The translations under genes were made by a program, and so were the position numbers. The notes under the pieces are model-generated. The model was not told where the DNA came from, did no database searches, and saw only the letters and a program-made list of their open reading frames with translations. A DNA stretch of 64,000 bases from Saccharospirillum salsuginis (GTDB lineage: Bacteria > Pseudomonadota > Gammaproteobacteria > Pseudomonadales > Natronospirillaceae), in NCBI RefSeq assembly GCF_014651855.1, contig NZ_BMXR01000003.1:372001-436000 (forward strand), in the 5' to 3' direction. This document shows positions 46,292 through 54,514 of the stretch, piece after piece (the first letter of the stretch is position 1; each line of letters opens with the position of its first letter).

Positions 46292-47770
46292 TCAATGTGA
46301 GGTTGTGCGTTGCCGAAACGGCCGGTGAAGCAAGGCCAATTCGACCAATCGTCGGGCGTGTCTGAATTCCTCCGATCGTGCATAGGCTACGTTTAGCAAC
46401 GTGAGTGTTGTACCGGCCCAGCCAGCCATGAACACGGCCCCCAGTAACATCAACCCAGGCAACCCCCCTGTGGCATAGTTGCTCGTCCACTCTGATAATC
46501 CCAGTCCGGACAGGCAGCCCAGCGCCGATGGAAGACAGAGCCAGAGGTAGCGTCGCAGTCCCAGCGCCGACCATCGATTCAACACGACCAACAGTGCCAA
46601 AGTCGTGGCCATGGCCAGCCATCCCCGGAGCCATGCCATATTCCAGAGGGAGTCTCTACCCCACAACCACAGGATCGTAAAGATGAGAATTGTGGAGCTA
46701 AGATCAAAAATAAACAATGATTTGACGCGGCCCAACGCTATCACCGCATCACTGATCAACGCGAAGAGGCAGAACGTAATGAAAAACAGTGCGAAAGCGG
46801 CCATTAAATGAGCATAGGGCTGCCAATCCTGGCCCAGAAGTACGGTGACAATGAGTTCCGGATAGGCCAGCATGAAAACACTGACCGGTAGCAATATCGA
46901 TGTCGCCAAGGCGAGGGAGAAGCGGATGCGATAGGCCAGTATTGCGGGGTCGTCGCGCCCTTGGGCGATAGCTGCCAGCAAGGGTTGGCTCATCGGAATT
47001 ATCACTGAAACCGCCGGTAGAATGGACAGCTCCCTTACCAGATTGTATCCGCCGAGCGAACTGGAGCCGAAAAGCTTGGAAACCATCAAATTGTCGATCT
47101 GAGAGCGCGTGAAACCGACCAGACCACGCATCAGCAGCCAGCGGGAGAAATGCCATTGTTGCCAAACCCGTTTCAGACTCATACTGGGTCGATAGGCACA
47201 GACACGATAAGATCCAAGCGCCAGAATGGCGGCTGAGATAAGGTTGCCGATGATGATTGCCCAGTGACTGGCGTGTACCAGTGCGATGCCAACTACAAAG
47301 ACAAAGGCCACTCCTTTTTGCCAAAGGTTCAGCCAGAATACAGGCCGGTAGTTCAGGTTTCGGGCGAGTAACATCAGTTCCGGCGTTTTCAGCGCCCGAA
47401 TCGGTAAAGCGAGGCTTGCAATCGGCAATGCGGAGGTCAGGGCTGGAGTTTCGAAGTATCGTGCGAGGGCGGGTGAAGCGATGATAATCAGCACGGCGAT
47501 ACCGGATTTCATCAGGATATCCAGGGTCCATGCGGTGTTCAAGTCGTCGTCGACGACGCTGTCCTTTTGAACGATGTATTGCTGATTGCCGGTTTCGACC
47601 AGCAATTCAAAAAACTGCAGCGCAATGGTCACCAGAGCCACGATGCCAAAGTGCTCCGGAGCCAACAGTCGTGCCAGGATCAAGGTGCTGATGATACCCA
47701 GCGTTCGCTGCAGAAATTGAATCGCCACCAGGAAACCGGAGCTCTTCAATACGCCCTGGGTCACCGACAT
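46292..47770 (-). CDS. Wzx-type flippase (second)
   Basis: This 492-residue protein has twelve to fourteen hydrophobic segments. The opening GVLKSSGFLVAIQFLQRTLG and TLILARLLAPEHFGIVALV segments are those of the WzxC-like group in the MOP superfamily. It should flip a lipid-linked oligosaccharide. A paralogue is encoded at 24860, so two lipid-linked products may be made or one flippase may be redundant. A G-rich site lies before the ATG. It follows the exosortase gene after 56 bases. Confidence 0.88.
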   Translation of the reverse strand: MSVTQGVLKSSGFLVAIQFLQRTLGIISTLILARLLAPEHFGIVALVTIALQFFELLVETGNQQYIVQKDSVVDDDLNTAWTLDILMKSGIAVLIIIASPALARYFETPALTSALPIASLALPIRALKTPELMLLARNLNYRPVFWLNLWQKGVAFVFVVGIALVHASHWAIIIGNLISAAILALGSYRVCAYRPSMSLKRVWQQWHFSRWLLMRGLVGFTRSQIDNLMVSKLFGSSSLGGYNLVRELSILPAVSVIIPMSQPLLAAIAQGRDDPAILAYRIRFSLALATSILLPVSVFMLAYPELIVTVLLGQDWQPYAHLMAAFALFFITFCLFALISDAVIALGRVKSLFIFDLSSTILIFTILWLWGRDSLWNMAWLRGWLAMATTLALLVVLNRWSALGLRRYLWLCLPSALGCLSGLGLSEWTSNYATGGLPGLMLLGAVFMAGWAGTTLTLLNVAYARSEEFRHARRLVELALLHRPFRQRTTSH

Positions 47771-47826
47771 TTACGATGCCCCCCCCTGGTGTATTCGCTG
47801 GATGACGGGCATAGGTATTGCGCACT

Positions 47827-49278
47827 TCATGGCGCTCTTGTTTCCAGTCTCAGGTTGGCCAGGACATCGGACAGTCGGTCCATTTCAGACTGGCAGGAAA
47901 GCGAATGGCATGAAGTCTGTAATGTCACTAATGCGAAACGATTGTCATTCAAGAATGTGCCGGGGATTTGCAGCAATTTCGCAACACGGTAGCTGTCAGT
48001 TGAGAATCGGCTGACTTTGTACCGTTGGGCCACGGCGACCTGTTTTTGGTTGATGACATTCCGGTACAGTCTAATATCTCCGTTTTGCGACTTGGGAGCC
48101 GACATTTGCTGCCAAAGGTCGGAATCCACCGAATTCCCTATATAAGGCACAAGCTTTTTATCGCTGTGATCCCGTTGGTACTGTGCCAGGTTGAGCCAAA
48201 TGTCGTGATCCGGAATGTGGTATTGCTCCGATTGCAGTATATCCGGGATGTTAATGGGCAAGGGTGGCCGGCCATGGCTGTTGGTGCGGAACTGCTCATT
48301 GACTACAATCCAGGCTGGTTGTTTGTCGACACTGCCTTGGGCGAACGCCAGCAGGGCGGGGCCTACAAGGACCGCGATCAGGATCGAGCTCCAGCCTGTC
48401 TTGTTGGTCCGATATATCGATTGTGCCGTCGATGGTTCGCGTCGTTTTACCGGTGCCAGATACAGCGCAGGCAAAGCGAATACTGCATAGATTAACCAAC
48501 CATAGGTTTCGTGTTCTTGCATCAAGCTGCTCTGCATTTCGCTTTGATAGCCTATTATGACCAAGCCGGTGATGCGTACCCAGTTCGAGAGAATGCCCAG
48601 TGCCCCGGCCAAAGCAATGGCCGTCAGCCAGCCGCGCCAGCGGTAGTCGTTCAACAAGGCGATAGTGGCAGCCAATAGGATGGATATCGCGAAATATCGG
48701 ATTCCGGAACAGCCATCGGCAATCAAGAGCCGGCCGTAGGGGAGGGTGATGCTGCTTCCCTCGATCAAGGCGGTCATACCCATCCAGCCCACGATCTTAC
48801 CCACAGCCAGACTCGCCAGGGAGACCAGCGGTGCAATTAGGTCTCCCCAAAAGGGTAGCGACAGGGACAGAACCAGCAGGTGCGGAACAAGACGAATTGC
48901 AGCGTGGAAGCCCAGCATCACCCAGGTGACGGTGGCAATGCCGAAGGGCAGCATCAGGTAGGACAATGTGTCGATGTTGACCAGTTCCAGTACGACCCAA
49001 CTCAGCGTAGCGGTGATCAGGAAAAGACTGCCCAGAATGGGCCAATTGGACTTCTGGACCCGGAAGTAGGGTTCGGGCTTGCTCTCCCGGGGCGGGTGTA
49101 CGATTAACAGGCCCAGATAAAGAAGAAAGGTGGGTAGTCCGTGGGCCAGGACCTGATCAAACCTCAACCAGAGTTCGAACAGACGCAACCAAGTGGGTGC
49201 GAAAAGCACCACCGCCAAAAGGGTCGAGAGCAGAAAGGGCCAGGAACGCGGCAGATTATGCAGTGAAGTCCTTAACAT
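47827..49278 (-). CDS. xrtA: Exosortase (XrtA-type) fused to EpsI (DUF3485) domain
   Basis: A 483-residue protein whose first 275 or so residues are an eight-or-more-helix exosortase. The three active-site residues are visible: Cys190 in ADGCSGIRY, Arg235 in NWVRI, and His256 in EHETYG. The remainder, from about residue 300, is a periplasmic EpsI/DUF3485-like domain. Exosortases cut PEP-CTERM proteins at the C-terminal PEP motif during export. The XrtA class is assigned from the prsKRT, FemAB, amidotransferase and Wzz neighbours. It starts a minus-strand operon running to 40632. Confidence 0.88.
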   Translation of the reverse strand: MLRTSLHNLPRSWPFLLSTLLAVVLFAPTWLRLFELWLRFDQVLAHGLPTFLLYLGLLIVHPPRESKPEPYFRVQKSNWPILGSLFLITATLSWVVLELVNIDTLSYLMLPFGIATVTWVMLGFHAAIRLVPHLLVLSLSLPFWGDLIAPLVSLASLAVGKIVGWMGMTALIEGSSITLPYGRLLIADGCSGIRYFAISILLAATIALLNDYRWRGWLTAIALAGALGILSNWVRITGLVIIGYQSEMQSSLMQEHETYGWLIYAVFALPALYLAPVKRREPSTAQSIYRTNKTGWSSILIAVLVGPALLAFAQGSVDKQPAWIVVNEQFRTNSHGRPPLPINIPDILQSEQYHIPDHDIWLNLAQYQRDHSDKKLVPYIGNSVDSDLWQQMSAPKSQNGDIRLYRNVINQKQVAVAQRYKVSRFSTDSYRVAKLLQIPGTFLNDNRFALVTLQTSCHSLSCQSEMDRLSDVLANLRLETRAP

Positions 49279-49416
49279 TCGGTATCGTCCTAGAACAGCT
49301 GATTCATAATGCGAAAGCTTGCCTCTGGACGATAGAGTAGCGTGTTAAAGCGTTGCGGTCAGCCACTTGGCTGGAAAACGGAGTTATCTTTACTCACCCC
49401 AAGGGGCGACACAAAT

Positions 49417-49454
49417 TCGTTCCCGCGCTCCGCGGGACGAGTACATCCGTGTAC
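49417..49454. repeat. Small palindromic element related to elements A and B
   Basis: A hairpin (TCCCGCG at 49421-49427, CGCGGGA at 49431-49437) is followed by GTACATCCGTGTAC at 49441-49454. The second part matches the palindrome core of element B (GTACAT...ATGTAC). It may be a shortened copy of the same family and sits just beyond the PEP-CTERM gene terminator. Confidence 0.5.
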
Positions 49455-49487
49455 AAAAAAGCCAGCTCGGCGGCTGGCTTTTATTTA
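49455..49487 (-). terminator. Rho-independent terminator of the PEP-CTERM gene
   Basis: Read on the minus strand, GCCAGC (49473-49478) pairs with GCTGGC (49461-49466) across a six-base loop. It is followed by a run of T residues at 49455-49460 and flanked by A residues that extend the stem. It lies 25 bases beyond the stop of the PEP-CTERM gene. The hairpin also has T residues on the other strand, so it could act in both directions. Confidence 0.8.
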
Positions 49488-49511
49488 CCTGTCAGGACAG
49501 ATTTGCAAGGG

Positions 49512-50216
49512 TCAGGCTTTCTGGCGATGACGCGCCACACCCAGACCGAACAGGCCCATGGCCAGCAAGGCGAGAGTACCTGGCTCAGGTACGGCGATTA
49601 CGTCATGCAGACCGACCACCATATCGGTGAAGTCTTCATCACCACCATTCCAGATGTCTTCCCAAGCCAGGACCAGATCCCATGCATTGGTCGAACCGCC
49701 TTGGCCCTTGGTCTCGTAGACGCCCAAATGGTCGTATCCGTCACCGTTAAGGGCGGTGTGCGAGTAGTAAGTGTGACCGGTATTGGTCACATCCAGGTAG
49801 AAACCGAATTTCTTACCGCTTATGCCGGCTTGGTCGTCACCGATGGACAGACCGGCTGTGCCATCGTTGTCAATGAAGGCAATATCGTTCAACAGGTCGA
49901 AATTGACGGTTTGGATGGCGCCGGTTTCATCAGCGGCATCGAACACCTGAAGTGTGTCGCCGAGTACGATGTTGCCCATGGCATCGGTCGAGTACGAATA
50001 GATGCCCATATTGCTTTCGTAAGCGGCCTGTTCCAGGGTGATCATCGCGAAGAAGTCATCCTCGTAACCATCGGTATCGGTCACGCTGAAGCTTTCCGCA
50101 GCGCTGCCGCCCAGGCTCGGTGCGCCGGAGTAAATATTGTCCAGAGTCGGTACGGCATGTGCCGCAGCACTGAGTACCATGGCCCCACTCAGAATCAATA
50201 CCTTCTTAAGGTCCAT
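49512..50216 (-). CDS. PEP-CTERM protein with DUF4114-like domain
   Basis: A 234-residue exported protein with a signal peptide (cleavage after Ala-His-Ala near residue 21) and a C-terminal sorting signal of about 25 residues from Pro210: the PEP motif, a hydrophobic helix (TLALLAMGLFGLGVA) and a basic end (RHRQK). Before it lies WDLVLAWEDIWNGGDEDFTDMV, typical of the DUF4114 domain. The protein is rich in Asp, Gly and Thr, with no enzyme motif. It is the probable substrate of the exosortase and a structural part of the extracellular matrix. It has its own terminator and a sigma-54 promoter. It is the only PEP-CTERM protein I see in the window. Confidence 0.92.
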   Translation of the reverse strand: MDLKKVLILSGAMVLSAAAHAVPTLDNIYSGAPSLGGSAAESFSVTDTDGYEDDFFAMITLEQAAYESNMGIYSYSTDAMGNIVLGDTLQVFDAADETGAIQTVNFDLLNDIAFIDNDGTAGLSIGDDQAGISGKKFGFYLDVTNTGHTYYSHTALNGDGYDHLGVYETKGQGGSTNAWDLVLAWEDIWNGGDEDFTDMVVGLHDVIAVPEPGTLALLAMGLFGLGVARHRQKA

Positions 50217-50361
50217 TTTAAAATCTCCAAAGGTTGGGGAAAGATATCAAATCCACAGTGCAACCAGGCTGTCTCATAGAGACCCTTGGCTTTCCGTCCC
50301 ACTCTCACGAGAGGTTTGGCGATGTGACGCAAGTCTCAGGATTTGCGCCTCCCAAGTGTGA

Positions 50362-50377
50362 TGCGAATCACATGCCA
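50362..50377 (-). promoter_or_regulatory. Sigma-54 promoter of the PEP-CTERM gene
   Basis: On the minus strand the sequence TGGCATG-TGAT-TCGCA occurs, with the key GG and GC separated by exactly 10 bases, close to the consensus TGGCACG-N4-TTGCA. It predicts a start near 50351 and a 5' leader of about 135 bases, which holds two small hairpins (50271-50283 and about 50306-50317). The gene for a sigma-54 activator, PrsR, lies two genes upstream, which supports the call. Confidence 0.8.
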
Positions 50378-50471
50378 ACCTCTAGAATGCCCTTGTTTCT
50401 CAGGGTTTCAGTGGGAGATAGGTAGCTGGGTGTAAGAAATATCGACACCATTTCGATGTGGGTGGGCCTAA

Positions 50472-50499
50472 TACAGGCCATACCTGCGTATGACCTGTA
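50472..50499 (-). promoter_or_regulatory. 28-bp palindrome, candidate PrsR enhancer (UAS)
   Basis: The palindrome has 12-base arms, TACAGGCCATAC and GTATGACCTGTA, with one mismatch and a CTGC centre. Its middle lies about 135 bases before the predicted sigma-54 start, the usual place for an activator site. It sits just after the prsT stop, so a terminator role is possible, but no T-run follows. A smaller palindrome, ATCGA-N7-TCGAT, lies at 50441-50457. PrsR binding is inference. Confidence 0.55.
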
Positions 50500-50516
50500 A
50501 AATTATCCAACAGTGG

Positions 50517-53132
50517 TCAAAGTGCTGCTTCCACCGTTTTCAGATGATTGGCGATATCGGCATTATCCGGCGCCAATTGGCTGGCTCGCCGTAGAATTTC
50601 CACGGCCTGGCGATTTTGTCCCGATAAATGCAGGATCCAGCCATGTGTATCGATAACTGCGGCGCTTGACGGTGCCAGGCGGGCGGCTTCACCGGACAAG
50701 TTCAACGCCTCTTCCGGTGACCTTTCCCGGATCAGCCAGGCCAGGTTATTCATGGCTGCGATGTGTGCGGGGTCACGGGCCAGGGCTTTACGATAGGAGG
50801 CCTCGGCCATGACTGCTTTGCCCTGGCTGAGCTGGATGTCCGCCAAGGCGACCCAGGGTCCCGCGGACTGGGGTTGGCGTTCGGCCCACTCCATGGCCAA
50901 TTGCTCCGTGTTCTCCGCTCCGGTTCGATGCGCAAGACGGATCATTTCAGGCGCCAATTCGGGCTCGGGATCTTGTCGCCACTGCTCTTGCAGATACTGG
51001 AGCGCGGCCTCTTCTCCTTCGGTTTGTCGCAGAACAAGGGATTGAGTCAGCATGACCGGAGCGGTCTGGCCAAATTTGTTCTCGATGCTGTCCAGCAGTT
51101 GCTGGGCTTCGGCATGCTCACCCTCGGCGGTGACAATTCGAACCAGGAGCAGATTGAAGCCGAGATCGTTCGGCCGGAGACTGATCGCTTCAGCCACTTT
51201 GGCACGGGCCGTTGCCCACTCCTGTGCCCGGGCTGCCTGTTCCGCTTCAGCGGAAGCGAGTTGAGCATTGACTCGATCGAGCATGTCACTGTCGTTGCTG
51301 GAGTATTGGGCCAGGACAGCGCGCGCGGCGTCGAACCGGCCTTGTTGCACGCGGATTTGAGCGCCCAGAGCCGCCCCGGGCACGGCAAGTTCCGGCCGTT
51401 GGTCGCCGAGCTGAATCAACCATTCCGCCACCTGATCGGGATTGTGCTGGGTCGCGTAGAGACGACCGGCCATTTGCAGTGAATCAAATGAATCGGGTTC
51501 CAGTTCGGCTGCTCTCAGGTAGGCATTGATGGCGGCGTCGGTTTGCTGTTGCTCCTGGTAAATGGTGGCAAGCGCACGATGTGGTATTACCCAGTCCGGT
51601 TTGGCCGTTACCTGATCCTGAAGTCGACGGATGGCATTGTCGGTCTCACCCAGACGGAATTCCGTCAAGGCGGCCAGAACAGCGGCATTGGCGTCATCGT
51701 TGCGGGTTTCAATCAAGGTGTTTTTGACTTCTTTGGCTTCCGCTTTATGGCCCTGTTCCATCAGCAGGTGGACGTAATAGTTCGTGGTCGGCCAATCACC
51801 GGGCGCCTGCGAGAAGGCGGATCGCAGTTGTCCCAGTGCCTGCTCCACCTGGTCGTGTTGCACATAGTATTGTGCCAAAGCGAGCCTCAACCGGGTTCGG
51901 CTGTCATCAATTTGCAACGCCTTGTTCAAGCTCACAACACCCTCGCTGGCCTTGTTGGGCAGTGTCAACGCCAAAATGCCGTGCATGGCCAGCAGGTCGA
52001 CATCCGTGGGTCTGGCCAGCAGTGATCGTTCAAGAGTCGCCAACGCCTGGTCACGTTTGCCTTTGTCGATCTGGGCCATGGTGGCCAGGCGGATGAACGG
52101 TACCGGAGAGGTTTCGGCGTCGATGTTATCGGCCAGGAGCGACTCTCCTTCTGCCAGTTCACCCTGCTGCAGTTTGACCGCGCCCAGCAACATGGCGATC
52201 AGGTCGTTGTCAGGGTTTTGCTGGATCAGATCTTCCAGGGTCAGTCGGGCCGTATCCAGATCACCCTGGCCGATGGCTTCCAGAGCGGCTTCGGTGTTCT
52301 GCCGCATATCATTGTTCGTATTGTCCGCCAGGATCTTGTTGTAGACCTGGGCCTGGGTGAGTTTGCCCTGCTCTGTGAGGGTTCTGGAGAGCAAACCCAT
52401 GGTTTGACGTCGTATGGGCAGGAATATATCGGACTGCGGCATGGCGGATAACCCGTCTGAGAGCGCACTGGCCGCCGCATCCAGCTCGTTCAGTCGATAG
52501 TGAATAAGCCCCTGGAGATAAAGCAGTTCGGGGCGGTCGCCGTTTTGGGTCCGCCACTGTTCAAGCTGCTCAAGCGCTTCCAGATTATTGCCCTGATGGA
52601 TCAATCCTTTCGCGAGCCCGGCGGTGGCCTCCGGGTTATCCGGCTGATCGTTCAAAAGAGAGCGGTATTGGTCGATAGCCGTCGCGGTATTCCCGGCTAG
52701 CCGTTCGATCTCGGCCTGCAGCCAAAGGTGTCTTGCTCGCTCCTCATTATTGCGGGGGGCGAAGTCGGTCAGGGTTTCACGCGCGGACAGGTGTTTGCCC
52801 TGAAGGACATAGGCTTCGGCCAGAGTCAGCCCGACATCGGAGGAATAGTCCTGTTGCCAGGGCTTCAACAAGTCGGACGCTCGCTCTCCGGCGCCGACTT
52901 CCAGATAGAGATTCGCCAGAGCCAAAGCGTGTTTGACGTTGGCGGCTTCCTTCTGTATCGCGTTGCGTACTTCCAGAAAGGCAGCGCGGTATTGTCCCTG
53001 ATTGGCGTAGGTTTCACTGCGCTGGATGTGCTCGGTGGCTTCCGATTCAGTGGACTGAAGGTTACAACCGGAAGTCATTAGCAATGGAAGACAGGCGGCG
53101 CTGGCAATGAATAACCGGCAAAGAGTACTCAT
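50517..53132 (-). CDS. prsT: XrtA/PEP-CTERM TPR lipoprotein PrsT
   Basis: An 871-residue lipoprotein with a signal sequence ending in TSGC near residue 23. The rest is a long series of tetratricopeptide-like helical repeats; recognisable repeat parts include ALALANLYLEVG, EATAGLAKGLIHQGN, ALATIYQEQQQTDAAINAYLRAAELEPD and AMNNLAWLIRERSPEEALN. Length and setting match PrsT, the TPR lipoprotein encoded with PrsK and PrsR in exosortase-A loci. It probably supports envelope assembly of the polymer and its proteins. The ATG overlaps the prsR stop by four bases. Confidence 0.9.
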   Translation of the reverse strand: MSTLCRLFIASAACLPLLMTSGCNLQSTESEATEHIQRSETYANQGQYRAAFLEVRNAIQKEAANVKHALALANLYLEVGAGERASDLLKPWQQDYSSDVGLTLAEAYVLQGKHLSARETLTDFAPRNNEERARHLWLQAEIERLAGNTATAIDQYRSLLNDQPDNPEATAGLAKGLIHQGNNLEALEQLEQWRTQNGDRPELLYLQGLIHYRLNELDAAASALSDGLSAMPQSDIFLPIRRQTMGLLSRTLTEQGKLTQAQVYNKILADNTNNDMRQNTEAALEAIGQGDLDTARLTLEDLIQQNPDNDLIAMLLGAVKLQQGELAEGESLLADNIDAETSPVPFIRLATMAQIDKGKRDQALATLERSLLARPTDVDLLAMHGILALTLPNKASEGVVSLNKALQIDDSRTRLRLALAQYYVQHDQVEQALGQLRSAFSQAPGDWPTTNYYVHLLMEQGHKAEAKEVKNTLIETRNDDANAAVLAALTEFRLGETDNAIRRLQDQVTAKPDWVIPHRALATIYQEQQQTDAAINAYLRAAELEPDSFDSLQMAGRLYATQHNPDQVAEWLIQLGDQRPELAVPGAALGAQIRVQQGRFDAARAVLAQYSSNDSDMLDRVNAQLASAEAEQAARAQEWATARAKVAEAISLRPNDLGFNLLLVRIVTAEGEHAEAQQLLDSIENKFGQTAPVMLTQSLVLRQTEGEEAALQYLQEQWRQDPEPELAPEMIRLAHRTGAENTEQLAMEWAERQPQSAGPWVALADIQLSQGKAVMAEASYRKALARDPAHIAAMNNLAWLIRERSPEEALNLSGEAARLAPSSAAVIDTHGWILHLSGQNRQAVEILRRASQLAPDNADIANHLKTVEAAL

Positions 53133-54514
53133 GTTCGATCCCTCGATATGGACGGGTTGTCTGGATTCAAGGCGTATTTTTTGATCATATCGTACAGAGT
53201 CGGTCGCGTAATTCCCAAATACTTCGCGGCCGCTGAAATGTTGTTATTGGTAATCGACAATGCTTGCATGACGGCCTTGCGTTCCGCGGTTTGACGGACA
53301 TCCCTCAGGTTCAATCCAATATGGCTGTCTTCCTGCTGTTTCAGGCCCAGATCCGAACTGCGGATGTGTTTGCTGTCGGCCAGCACGATGGCGCGTTTGA
53401 CCTTGTTCTCCATCTCGCGGACGTTTCCGGGCCAGTCGTAGGCTTCTATCGAGGCAATGGCTTCGTCGGTATATCCGGTAACGCCCGCATAGCGGTCCAC
53501 AGCATACTTGGTCAGGAAATGCCGGGCCAGAACAGCCTTGTCTCCGGGCCGGTCTCGCAAGGGTGGAATGTCGATCACCATCTCGGCTATTCGATAGAAA
53601 AGGTCCTCGCGAAAGGTGCCCTCCCTGACCATCGATTCAAGGTTTTTATTGGTCGCACAGATGACCCGCACATCAACGGGAATGCCGCTGCGACCGCCAA
53701 CTCGCTCGATGACCCTTTCCTGCAGGAAACGCAGCAGTTTCGACTGTAAAGGCATAGGCATATCGCCGATTTCGTCCAGGAACAGAGTCCCGCCATCGGC
53801 GACCTCGATGCGTCCGGGTCGGGTGCGGTCGGCTCCGGTGAAGGCGCCTTTCTCGTGGCCGAACAGCTCGCTTTCCATCAGGTTCTCCGGAATAGCGGCG
53901 CAATTGATGGCGGCGAATGATTCTCCCGAACGTTGGCTCAAGCTGTGCAATGCCTTGGCCAGAACCTCTTTGCCGGTGCCACTCTCGCCGATCAAGGTGC
54001 AGGTAACCTCGGAGGGCGCGATTTTCTCGACCAATCGACACACCGAGAGCATGTCCGGATGATTGGTGATGATGCCGCCGACCGTACCTTGGGCGCTGGA
54101 TCGCATCTTGTTCTCGTATTCGAGTTCCGAGACATGAAAAGCCCGGTTGACGACATGATCGAGCTGGTCCGTATCGATCGGCTTGATGTAAAAATCGAAT
54201 GCGCCCAGCTCAATAGAACGCAATGCATTGTTGTGATCATCCTTACCGGTCAGGACGATAATCTTGGCCTGGCCGGTAAGCGACAGGATATCCGACACGC
54301 AACGAAATCCTTCGCTGACACCTTCGGGGTCGGGAGGCAGGCCCAGATCCTGGATAATGACCATGGGTTCGTGCTGTCGTACCGCGGCCAATGCGGCCTC
54401 ACGGTCACTGACACAGACGATTGTCGTGTCGAAATCGTCAAAATGCCACTTCAGTTGACTCTGCAACCCTTCGTCATCCTCGATGATCAGTATGACTCTG
54501 TCAGGCTTGTCCAT
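53129..54514 (-). CDS. prsR: PrsR, sigma-54 activator response regulator
   Basis: A 461-residue NtrC-like regulator. The receiver domain has acidic residues at 12-14 (EDD) and the phosphoryl-accepting Asp56 in IIQDLGLP. The AAA domain carries Walker A GESGTGKE (176-183), the sigma-54 contact GAFTGA (223-228) and LFLDEIGDM. The C-terminus is a Fis-type helix-turn-helix (NNISAAAKYLGITRPTLYDMIKK). In exosortase-A loci this protein with PrsK and sigma-54 drives PEP-CTERM gene expression, as shown in Zoogloea. Its start overlaps the end of prsK by 28 bases. Confidence 0.93.
   Translation of the reverse strand: MDKPDRVILIIEDDEGLQSQLKWHFDDFDTTIVCVSDREAALAAVRQHEPMVIIQDLGLPPDPEGVSEGFRCVSDILSLTGQAKIIVLTGKDDHNNALRSIELGAFDFYIKPIDTDQLDHVVNRAFHVSELEYENKMRSSAQGTVGGIITNHPDMLSVCRLVEKIAPSEVTCTLIGESGTGKEVLAKALHSLSQRSGESFAAINCAAIPENLMESELFGHEKGAFTGADRTRPGRIEVADGGTLFLDEIGDMPMPLQSKLLRFLQERVIERVGGRSGIPVDVRVICATNKNLESMVREGTFREDLFYRIAEMVIDIPPLRDRPGDKAVLARHFLTKYAVDRYAGVTGYTDEAIASIEAYDWPGNVREMENKVKRAIVLADSKHIRSSDLGLKQQEDSHIGLNLRDVRQTAERKAVMQALSITNNNISAAAKYLGITRPTLYDMIKKYALNPDNPSISRDRT

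Noticed and set aside
49353-50279. 308-codon plus-strand frame opposite the PEP-CTERM gene
   Set aside because: It overlaps the terminator and a gene with a signal peptide and PEP-CTERM signal, so it is a shadow.
50217-50300. A second sigma-54-like match (AGACAGC-N4-GTTGC region) closer to the PEP-CTERM start
   Set aside because: It lacks the GG of the -24 box at the right distance; the site at 50362-50377 fits much better.
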